This document shows, one piece after another, positions 55,115 to 64,000 of a stretch of 64,000 nucleotides of DNA. Below the pieces are notes generated by a model. The model worked only from the letters and a program-made list of their open reading frames with translations, had not been told where the DNA came from and did not search any database. Source of the stretch: Adiantum capillus-veneris (Eukaryota > Streptophyta > Polypodiopsida > Polypodiales > Pteridaceae); the NCBI GenBank assembly GCA_014529385.2, contig CM043958.1, forward strand, positions 155,721,293 through 155,785,292, written 5' to 3'. Made by a program: the position numbers and the translations under genes. The stretch's first letter is position 1. Each line of letters starts with the position of its first letter.

Positions 55115-56223
55115 ATTGTCTTGGTCTCTAAGAATTGTCTCTTAGTAGATCTTGGTGTTGATTAGCAAAATTTCTCCTACTCGATTGATAATACTGCTTA
55201 TGGCAAAGCAATTTTGGTAGTTGATTGCTCTTCAGACTCACAAGAGTTGATTAATTGTAGCTCTAAAGTGTCATAATTGCAGTCTTTGAAATGATGAAAA
55301 TATGGGCCTTGAATAGCCTAACCTGTAATCCAATGTGATTTATGCTCCTGTTCGTCCGATTAGAAGCTCAATTTGCAATGCAATTACTTTGCACCTACCC
55401 GTTTCTGGTCAGGATTATCAATTCTAGCTCCTTGACTAAATCACGGCAACTCTTTCAAAAATTGGCTAGAACAATTATATTCTTGGCCAAAATAATTCAG
55501 TCCCATTTTCCCAAGGATTTTCCCAAAATCTAGCTCAAAATTTTGAGCTTCGATGAGTTTTACAACTCTAATTTGTCGATTTTCTTCTCAAAACAATGTC
55601 AAAACTTGTCCGGATTCGCAAGTTCCATGCGTGAAACTGCCCTAATGGCTTGATTTTACTATAAATTTGTTTCAAACCGCACTTTTATATGCTTGATCCC
55701 AATTTTACAGGTTCTTGATCTTTCGCTCAAACTGCTCAATGTTTGCTTTTTTCTCGATAATTTTTTGAATTTCTTGAGTGACTCGAGGCTCGCCCGTCTC
55801 GGTTTTCTTGCGTATTCTGTTGTTTCTAGCTTTGCAGCTTTTCGCTCGACCTATTTCTTTTCAGCGGTGTTTTTTGCTTTACTGCCTTTTTTCAAACTCC
55901 TCTCCTCTTTTTTTATTAGTTTTTGTGAAATTTAGAATTTTCTAAATTTTTAGTATTTTAATATATATTTTTATTTTTTTGGAAATTTAAGGAAATTTTT
56001 GTGATTTTTTTTTGGTGATTTATCTGATCATTTTTTATTTTTTATGACTTTTAAATAAAAGTTTTGATTTTTTTTAAGTTTTTACTTTTTTTGTGAATTT
56101 TTAGTGAACTCTTTTATTTTTGTGAATTTTTAAAACCATTTGTTGTTTTAATGGATTTTTGGCTTTTAATTGTTTTTATGTTTTTTATGCATTTTTTTCT
56201 AATTTTCTGTGTGATTCTTTGTT

Positions 56224-56228
<5 letters not shown>

Positions 56229-56298
<70 letters not shown>
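56229..56298. repeat. (GT)n microsatellite
   Basis: About 70 bp of uninterrupted GT. Confidence 0.95.
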
Positions 56299-56301
<3 letters not shown>

Positions 56302-56649
56302 TTTATTAATTAGTGTGTTTTTCCTTTTTTGTGGTGGGTTTTATTAAAGCCTTTGACAAAAAATAAAAAATAAACTAGTAGCTAACACTGACTAAGCGTT
56401 TCTCACCTTTAGCCTTGAAGGCGGGATGTTGTGAGAGATGTGAGGGCAAGAGAATGATGATGAGACGAGGCGGGATCTATAGGCCTGTCTGTGGCAGCGC
56501 TAATTGCGGAGGGTGATCATTGATGACGCTTACGTGTGCGCAAAAGGAGCAAGAAAAGAGAGAGCGCCAATGCGAGCAGGTGGGTGTTGGCGGCCTACGC
56601 GGACGGAACAGAGAGAAGGTGAACCGGTGGTCCTTCGTGCACAAGTCAA

Positions 56650-56652
<3 letters not shown>

Positions 56653-56699
<47 letters not shown>

Positions 56700-56739
56700 C
56701 TACTCCAAGGACCGTCAATCTGCCTCAGAGCCTCTACGT

Positions 56740-56779
<40 letters not shown>
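56653..56779. repeat. Two (GA)n microsatellites
   Basis: GA tracts at about 56653-56695 and 56742-56779 separated by unique sequence. Open frames here are repeat artefacts. Confidence 0.95.
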
Positions 56780-56782
<3 letters not shown>

Positions 56783-58349
56783 GAGTGAGTCCACGTAGTC
56801 AATGCCTATGCACGCGAGAAAAGGGAGAGAGAGTATGGAGAATATGGATGCCTGCAAGGCGGTGCACGCGCAAAGAGAGAAGGAAAAAGAGATTGTTTAG
56901 TGTTGGTTTGGCGTGGCGGCACTGGCGGGTCCAACAGGAGAGAGAAAGAGAAGATTGCGACGCGTGTGTGAGTATGCACTGGACCACTGGTTACGGGAGA
57001 GAGAGAAAGGGAGGTCGGCCAGGCGGGACCCTCAGAGGAAGCGAGAGAGAGATTTTATTATGTGCCTAAAAAAGGAAGAGGGAGAAAGAGTAAGAAAGAG
57101 AGCGAGGTAGGGCAATTTTTTTAATTATTTAGCCTTTGATCATCACAAGGGGCAATTCTCACACACACGAACCGTCGAAATTTGTTTTTTGCATCCGAGC
57201 TTGAAATTTTATCATAGAGTCCGTATGACCGCCAAAAACATGCCAGAGCATACGCCCAAGTTAATGATCCATTGCCGGCGCTTGCATCCAAGCCAATTTT
57301 TCAGTTTTTATTTTCTTAATACTCAAAAAAGCCAAATTTAGTCCGAAAATTAGTTGACAATGTTAAAAATCACCCGAAAATCCAAAAAATTAGCAAAAAA
57401 TTTATAAAAGTTCTCAAAAGATTCTACAAATCTCAAAAAATCATTAGCAATCACAATCAAACACTTTGGACACGTATAAGCACATCAAAAATAGTAGTTT
57501 GTCGAAAATATCAATTACGACAAAATCAACAACCAGGTCCCCGAAAATAGCGAAATGCTCAAAACTTAACCAAGGAGGGCACAAATGCGTTCAAAATGAT
57601 GTCGTGAATACGCACACAAAACAACTCGTCAAGATCACAAGATATCAAATTTTTACGGAATTAAGCAAAAATTAGCATAAAAGTGTCAAAATTTTATTAA
57701 AAATATCCAAAAATTTTCAAAAAATTCTCCACACATAGGGAATTGGTGTAGCCAAATCAAATCACAATAATCACATTGCTTCAATTAGGTCAAAAATTGA
57801 CGCATCTGGAGTGTGTAAATCCCTGTTTTGAGCTCAAAAACGCAGCGATTGACCATTACACACATCAAATATGCAATCAAACATTGAATTAATCATTCAC
57901 ATTAAACACTTTTTAGGCGCACACATACACACACACACACTAATAATTGGCAGTTTTTATCAATTTTTAGGTGCGTACACACAAGGGTTAATCTTGTCGA
58001 AATTGCAATTTGAATTCACAAATCTCTAATTGGGAATGACCACAACACAAATCAATCATCACAATTGAAAAATCATTAAGCACACATTGATTTTTAGGTG
58101 CACAAACAAGGGCAAAATAGTACATACACACTTAAAACTAGGCGCACACACACTCAATTGAAATGTGCACACATTTCATTTTAGTGCACACACACTTGCA
58201 ATTGACCATTCAAGCATGCTATTAGATCAATTAGGCACACAATTAGCAATGTACATTCACCAATTAGCAATTGAATTCGTCATTCCATATGCCTCCAAAC
58301 CTAAAAATTTTCGGCATTACGAAGGCATGAAAATGAACATTTCAGAAAA

Positions 58350-58497
58350 TTCAAAGCATAACATAGCATCAACATGGTGTTGTATCATCATCATGGCATT
58401 TTTCAAAGCATAAAATAGCAATTTTCAAAGCATAACATAGCATCGACATGGTGTTGTATCATCATGATGGCATCTCTACTCATCTCTACACATGTTT
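58350..58497. repeat. 74-bp tandem repeat
   Basis: TCAAAGCATAACATAGCATC at 58350 and again at 58424, both followed by ACATGGTGTTGTATCATCAT. A short partial unit lies between. Confidence 0.85.
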
Positions 58498-58926
58498 AGA
58501 TTCTATGGAGGTTGAGAATACCACCTTGTTTACAATTCCAATGAAGATCGGTTGAACGGTTGGAAGCTCCAATCCTTAAACTTGCACTCCCAAATCAAGA
58601 AATTGGTAATAGATTAGCACAAAACAACATGATTAGAATGCAATCCAAGCCTCTATTAGGAAAATATCTATGTGTAGACTCCAAATGTTAGACCAATTAG
58701 TAAAAAATTAGTGTGTAAATTAGCCAAAATTAGTGAAATTATCAAGGGGTTAGTGTGAAATTAGAGTGTGTAGGCACACAATTGGCAAGATATGATGACA
58801 AATTAGGAAAAAATGAACACATTTCTCATGCACACACATCCAAAATCCACAAAACCATAAATACACAAGTCAAATTAGTGAGGAGACACATCACTAGACA
58901 TAATTACACTAGCGTAGGCCATCGAT

Positions 58927-58945
58927 CCTCGGCAACGGCGCCAAA
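58927..58945 (-). other. Primer-binding site of element C
   Basis: Minus strand TTTGGCGCCGTTGCCGAGG beside the 5' LTR. Confidence 0.85.
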
Positions 58946-59618
58946 TTTTGGGGGTACCGTCGTAGCATAGCTCCAATGACCAACAACATTATCAATCTGG
59001 AGAGATGAGCTACCCGACTAGGGCATGGAAACACTGACACGATTAGTGAGGTAATCAAGGCAACTCGAATGGTGACTCTATGAGGTAAACTTCTTGGCCT
59101 ATGGAGGAGCTAAGCCACAATGATTGGAAATCTCCACATCCACTCCCCTTCACCTCAAATCAACCCAATCACACACACGAATGATTGCAAGATGCACACA
59201 TCACTAATCCTATCATGCAACATACCAATCACAAGCACACACACATAGATCTATTGAGCTCCACACTCCAATCAAACCTACATGCACACACAAGCAAAAG
59301 AGGGCAATCACACAAGATTGGAGAGGGATTAACCACTAATTAGTTACGATCTAATCAAAGCATCATTAGCAATCACAAGAAGTATGAGAGAGGCATAGTG
59401 AAAGAGAATTAAGCATTGATTAGTGCTAATCAAGTCACATGAGCAAGGAGAAGCTTAAGGACTCCATAGCCACACACATCATATGAGCTCTCACCAAAGA
59501 GTGGTCTCAAAAATGTGTGACCCAAATCTTCACTGCTTCTTCATGTTGATCTTTATTGTGCATCCGTAAGGCTCGGGCCTTTAACATCTTTTGTTAACTG
59601 ACGTTGGCTCAGTTAACA
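58946..59618 (-). repeat. 5' LTR of element C, with internal deletion
   Basis: 673 bp. Edge TTTTGGGGG (TG changed to TT). Lacks about 250 bp present in the 3' LTR (about 31008-31257), including its candidate TATA box. The outer end is a perfect hairpin: TGTTAACTGA, seven bases, TCAGTTAACA (59592-59618). Confidence 0.9.
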
Positions 59619-59623
59619 ATATT

Positions 59624-59745
59624 GTTGTATATTCAAAGACTAGAGAAGATCATAAACAACATGTATGCCATATCTTGGAAATTCTCAGAAAAGTCTAGTT
59701 ATGCATCAAGCCAAGAAACTACTCTTTATTTGTAGAAAAGATATA
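59624..59745 (+). pseudogene. Element D reverse transcriptase, right part
   Basis: After one target-duplication copy the frame reads VVYSKTREDHKQH and ILEILRK, the RT stretch that normally follows the catalytic DD box seen at 30436. It then decays (stop, PRNYSLFVEK). The later RT, RNase H and integrase are missing. Confidence 0.8.
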
Positions 59746-59811
59746 TCTTTATCATTGAATCTTTACTACCTTTCTTTATTGTTTTGAGCTGAGGACAAAT
59801 CTTTGTTTTCG

Positions 59812-60280
59812 TTGGGGAGTTTGTAAGGTCCCTCTTGGACTCCCGTACACTAACAAATTGAGGGCCATCTCTTGGTGCATTTTGTTTCAAAGCGTCAAAC
59901 TTATTTGGTAGCTTTGTACCTTTTAATCCAAGAAGAAGTGTGGGACTAACCTTCTATGGACTTAACCTAATTGGATTCTATAAAGAGGAGAAATCCACTT
60001 TTATTTTTTTCCACCAGTGGAAAAATCAAGAGAAGTGTGGGACAAACCTCCTATGGGCTTGGCACAACTTCAAAATTGGATTCTTTAAAAAGGATTCCAC
60101 TTTTTGTTTGTTTTTTTTTAGTGGAAAAATCCTCTCACTCAATTGACTATTCACAAAAAAATACCTTCTTATAAGACAATACTTTTCTCTTACAAATGTA
60201 TCCCTTTGACTTACTTATCATATAGTAAAGACTCGTAAGGAGTGTAAGAACATGTAGGAGACTGAAACTAAGATAGGACT
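59812..60280 (+). repeat. Possible PPT and 3' LTR start of element D
   Basis: TTGGGGAGTT followed by TGTAAGGTCCC (59822), preceded by GAGGACAAATC as often found at chromovirus 3' ends. Inside is a degenerate direct repeat of about 95 bp (59938 and 60032: GTGTGGGAC ... AACCT). No matching 5' LTR found. Confidence 0.4.
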
Positions 60281-60281
60281 C

Positions 60282-61735
60282 CTCTTGCTCTTTGATGCAA
60301 TCCCAAGGGGGTGATAACATTTCGTTTCCCTACAAGGATCCCTTAAACCCAAGAAATACTTCCTTATCATATCAACCTTCAATTCAAAGTCATTAGACTA
60401 ACTTGAAGTCAAACTTTCTAGGACCAAGTGGCGGGAGCTCTCTAGTTCACCCTTGGTTCAAGTTCATTGACACTTTTTTCTCCAGCATGGCCGAGCAGAG
60501 CAGTCGATGCATTCCCCTAAGATGAGGGTTATTACCAACTACTCATATCCCACGTTCCCAAGTTTGATCTCTACACCATAAATTGAAATCCTTTTCCCCG
60601 TTCTTAACATAATAGACAACATAAAAATTTGGATCAACTTTTTAGACAACAATATAGCCCTTCAAAACCCACCCTCCCATAGAACCATTCCAATGCACAT
60701 TCCCAAGGTAGTACTATGACATTAGGAAAATAGGATTCCAATCAGGTCAACTAGAGAATATATTTCAAGCATTTGAAAGCAGCATGCAAATTGTTGCATA
60801 CCCTTGCGAGTGTGTATTTATCAGGTCATTTCCACCTTTTTTCTCTTTAGAATATTTTAGTTCCCTTTTCCTTTATTATTATTAAAGTTATCATCTATTT
60901 TTCCAAGAATATTCCTATCCTCGTCCTAGGACTTGGGTATATTGTCTCCTCTGCCATGTGGTGAGGTGACGCTTTTACAAAATTTCCAATTGTTATTTTT
61001 GTTTATTTTGCTTGGGAAAGTCTTAAAAGATTAACCTACTTTATGTTCTCTTTAGATAGATAATCCAAGAAGCAGAGCAATTGTCCGACTGATGAGGAAA
61101 ATTGTAGGATAGCCCATTTAGCTTCCTAGCCTTTCCAAGCTTCCTTTTTACCGAACAACTAGAAGAGTTCCTTAATCAAATCACATCTTTCTCCCTTATC
61201 CAATCCTTTCTTGGATCCATTTCCTTCCTCCTTTCCCATCGGCATCTTGCCTACCTAGACTAGACTGATTTACAAACGCATCTGTGAATCCTCCCACTCG
61301 AGTGGGACTCCCTCCCATCCAATCCCAATTCCAAGGTACCAAGTAAACCCGATATTAAAATAAACCAACTATTATCAATCCTAGACAAAAAGGACCATCC
61401 CTCGTTGCATCCCATAGGTAAATTCCTATGTCATCCCTTTTCCAAACATTTAAGACAATTTTCACACTATGGTATGCTAGGGCTATCCACATCAAATATT
61501 TGTAGTAGCTTTTTAATTCTAGTTGGAATTTAGATTAGGTTCATTAAACTATAATACCATAGTTCCTAGTTCCTTTTAATGTTTACTCAAACAAGACCTT
61601 AAGAAAACAACAAGTCTCTTGGGAGTTAGGTTTTTTCTCAATGTAAGCTTGAAGGTGAACCCCGTCTTTGATCGTGTTTTTCTTTTTTGCTTCATTTGCC
61701 ATCCATGGGGCAACCCCATAGAAGTGGTGGGAGAG
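60282..61735. repeat. Right arm of the 1.45-kb inverted repeat
   Basis: Reverse complement of 26205-27655, diverged. No coding content. Confidence 0.6.
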
Positions 61736-61796
61736 AGAAAAAAAGAAGAAGAGAGTTTTAACTTCATAGGAAACTTTGCCAAGCGACCTTAAAGAT

Positions 61797-61868
61797 GGTG
61801 ACGAGGAGAATTCTTGAACTCAAGACCTGTTATTTAAGAGGGAAAGGCATAACCAATCTACCACACTT

Positions 61869-61870
<2 letters not shown>
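61797..61870 (-). other. Possible tRNA-derived (SINE-like) fragment
   Basis: Minus strand contains GGTAGATTGGTTATGCC and, about 30 bases on, GGTCTTGAGTTCAAG, loosely like A and B boxes of a tRNA-derived element. Weak match, no second copy checked. Confidence 0.2.

Positions 61871-61871
<1 letters not shown>

Positions 61872-61942
<71 letters not shown>
61872..61942. repeat. (GA)n microsatellite
   Basis: About 70 bp of GA with one T interruption. Confidence 0.95.
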
Positions 61943-61945
<3 letters not shown>

Positions 61946-62424
61946 CTTTATGCTACAAAGAATACATTCTCATTAGTTGCCTTGGACCTCTACAACCCAA
62001 ACTTCAGTTGCCCATGTTTTTGGGTCTTGATTATCAAATCCATTGAGAGCTACTCTTTCTCCTGAGCGACCATGGAGTGAAATTTTTTATCTATCTTGTT
62101 TAGCAAAACTAGACTCACTAGTTGGGGAGGAAAATATCTATTTTGCACAAGAATAGGGATGTTTGTGAGAAAGTCGCTTGGTTTTTTCTTTGCTCAAGAA
62201 TGGTCGCTCGCCATTTGGTAAGACTCATTTCTATTGACTAGTCTAATTTGGCATGAGCCGGTCCTTTGCTTCAACGCTCCCCATCTCGGCTTCTTGTTGT
62301 CCTTGACAAGATTTTACTCTTTAAGCAAGGACTTTCTTTTTTTTGTTCATCCATGGAAGGGCAGCATCATCTGTTGCACCTGATCCTCCTCCTGTGGCTT
62401 GGAGATTCTTGTAAGTGGATTTTC
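61943..62424. other. Sequence downstream of the element F ORF3 remnant
   Basis: No ORF, LTR end or PPT that I can support; a minus-strand purine run AGGAGGAGGATCAGG near 62380 is only suggestive. Confidence 0.3.
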
Positions 62425-63530
62425 TCATCCATGGAGGGTATATGCTACAAATTTGAGCCAAAGGTCTTTGCATATTGGCATAAAGATAGTTGAATTGATC
62501 TCAAAGTAGCCTGTGTAGAAGGCTTCTTGGAATGTCTGTATGTAATGTCTTGGAAGGAACATAATTTGTGAGAAGAGGCCATAGATGACCTTCATCTTGG
62601 GGGTATCATTAAGATTCAAGATGAGACCTCTGTATCCCTCCAAGAATGAAGCACATTTAACTTTTGTGAACTCTGTATTCTTGAATGTATTGATACACGT
62701 TGAGAGAATGTAGCAAATCTTTAACATCATTTTACAAGCAATGTCTGGTTTCCCTCGAACCAGGCTGATCATTTGTTTGATTGCCTTCCTCATATATGCG
62801 CGTGAAGGTGATTCTCTTGGTTTGGGGAAGACCGAGTAGTTGAGCCATGTAGGGTAAGAGGCAAGCAACTTCTTGAACTCATCCCAACTTCTTCTTCTAA
62901 TGATTGAGCAATATGTGGGGTCAATCTGAAGGTGGGTTGGAACAAAGGAATTGATCGTTACTGCTTGCTACGGTTCTCCCCCATGAAGTTTTTTTGCCAT
63001 TGTAGTCTTGTCTCTTTGATCTATTTAGTGGTCCATTCTGATAAATCCGCATTCTTGTAGCTACCCTCGGTATCAAGAAAAATTGCCGACAGTAGCTCCT
63101 CATTCTTTTCTATTGTCAGCCATTTGAGTAGTGAATAGCAAAGTTTTGGTTCAGGAACCTCCTCTTATAAGTGCTCTAGAGTGATGTATTCTAACAGATC
63201 TGATTTTAACAAATGGTGTTCATAAAGGAGGTTCCTAGCCACAACTTCCTTTGTCACTTTCTAGTGCTCCTCTGGTAGATGTGAGTACTCTAGGGGTTTG
63301 TGGGTCAGCTAAAGTACCCACATCTACTAGGTCTTCAGGCTGTTTATGCTTATGTTCTCTCTCTTCCTCTATGTTCTCTTGAATTTTGGCCTTCTTTCCA
63401 AGGGTCCTTGCTCCCAAGAAGGAAGGTTCTGAATTTGTTCAATATTTGAAAGCTGATTTCTCAGCTCCTCCACCTCCTTCATCAGCATCGTGATGGTTTC
63501 ATCTTTGTTTTGCCCTTCATATATCATGGC
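62425..63530 (-). pseudogene. Element F: ORF3 homologue remnant
   Basis: The C-terminal piece 62868-62425 reads LNYSVFPKPRE, MMLKICYILSTCI and IMFLPRHYIQTFQEAFYTGYF, aligned with LNYPRMPGPKA, MLKKICRILLACI and FLPSFHMQTFEEAFYTGFF in element A. Upstream, across stops and frame changes, a coiled-coil stretch MLMKEVEELRNQLSNIEQ lies at about 63440-63500. So a third family member with ORF3 entered this locus; its pol is not in the window. Confidence 0.7.
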
Positions 63531-64000
63531 TTTGCTTTTGATGTGAAGTGCATTTTCTTATTTTATCTTTGTCATCTGCGAGACTTTGAGTGCCTGCTAC
63601 AAGTATGCAATCTGCTTCTTGTAACCATTTGTCTATTCATTGTTGCTTGCAGGGATAAGCATTGGCTCTTCTGTAATTCTAGTCAATTATGCCTTACAAG
63701 GCTGGATCTGACCCCTGTGGCAGCAACCGCAGTCACTGCCATATGTGTTATTTTGGACCAAACTTGCTTGGGCAACTTCCTCATGATATGTGTACCTGTT
63801 GGTGCCTTGCTCTTGTCATATAGACTTGTATCCTCCTAGTTCTCAAGATTTTTGTCTTATAAGAGCTTGGCCCTTGGTTTTTGTGGGGTAGAAGTGTCCA
63901 TTTCTTTTGCACATAGAATTTTTGGACTTCCTAGGGGTTGGCCATCACACTGGTGTTCCCAAGCTTCCTAAATCCTTCATGTGACAGCAACCACGGTAGC
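63531..64000. other. Unassigned sequence at the right edge
   Basis: Probably the upstream continuation of the element F ORF3 remnant, but no motif could be placed. Confidence 0.3.

Larger units (their letters stand above)
55115..58926 (-). other. Element C leader, non-coding, microsatellite-rich
   Basis: Long AT-rich leader with GT and GA tracts and CACACA-rich stretches (57900-58200). No palindrome array like those of A and B was seen on either strand. Confidence 0.5.
30442..59618 (-). mobile_element. Element C: non-autonomous gypsy-type LTR element containing element B
   Basis: LTRs 30442-31365 and 58946-59618, PBS beside the right LTR, PPT beside the left LTR, 5-bp target duplication. 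Without element B it is about 10.6 kb. It keeps Gag-type and two protease-like segments and the W-K tail, all decayed; no RT, RNase H or integrase core, and no ORF3, was found. The PBS is shared with elements A and B, so it probably used their proteins. By eye the first 215 bp of the two LTRs differ at about 10%, more than those of the nested element B (about 7%), in keeping with the order of insertion. Confidence 0.85.

Noticed and set aside
63510-63839. 109-residue hydrophobic plus-strand frame as a membrane protein gene
   Set aside because: Lies antisense to and upstream of the element F ORF3 remnant; no recognisable family and composition typical of antisense of a charged coiled coil.

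Overview
This window looks like repeat-dominated nuclear DNA of a land plant with a large genome. No host gene, rRNA or tRNA gene could be supported. A fern, lycophyte or gymnosperm is plausible from the size and type of the elements, but the sequence does not settle this. Nearly all of it is LTR retrotransposons, mostly Ty3/gypsy, inserted into one another. All family calls are by-eye readings of motifs, not database results.

Layout. (1) 1-18112, minus strand: element A, a giant Ty3/gypsy element cut by the left window edge. In its own reading order it has a 5' LTR (about 17112-18112), a PBS, a 1.4-kb leader, a gag-PR-RT-RNase H frame (15684-9313), the rest of RNase H and the integrase zinc finger, then the integrase core followed by a second retropepsin-like domain (8242-6083), a 2.8-kb non-coding interval, and a complete 1091-residue coiled-coil ORF3 (3279-4). 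(2) 18113-20310: a tandem LTR-internal-LTR miniature element with about 190-bp LTRs. (3) 20311-26034, plus strand: element E, decayed gag-like coding sequence in two tandem copies (about 2.0 and 1.5 kb), then a PPT and a 3' LTR. (4) 26205-30441, resuming at 59624-60280, plus strand: remains of a chromovirus (element D). (5) 30442-59618, minus strand: element C, a non-autonomous relative of A with LTRs, a PBS, a PPT and an ATATT target duplication, inserted in the reverse transcriptase of D. (6) 31846-50377, minus strand: element B, a decayed sister of A with 0.9-kb LTRs and a TCCAC target duplication, inserted in C. (7) 60282-64000: an inverted copy of 26205-27655, microsatellites, and an ORF3 remnant (element F, minus strand).

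Most notable: A and B each carry near-perfect palindromes with a CGCG centre. The sequence is family-specific: in A a half-site AGACATCATACG plus its reverse complement, in B GTAAATAATCG plus its reverse complement. They recur at about 285 bp or about 135 bp, both in the leader upstream of gag-pol and in the interval upstream of ORF3, with a partial copy at a matching place in the LTR. In A the nearest palindrome is 167-169 bp from both ATGs. Element C lacks a recognisable ORF3 and I found no such array in it. This suggests an element-encoded cis/trans system (protein-binding sites, or RNA hairpins with self-complementary loops), possibly involving the coiled-coil ORF3 protein. That role is inference; the repeats, spacing and placement are read directly from the sequence.
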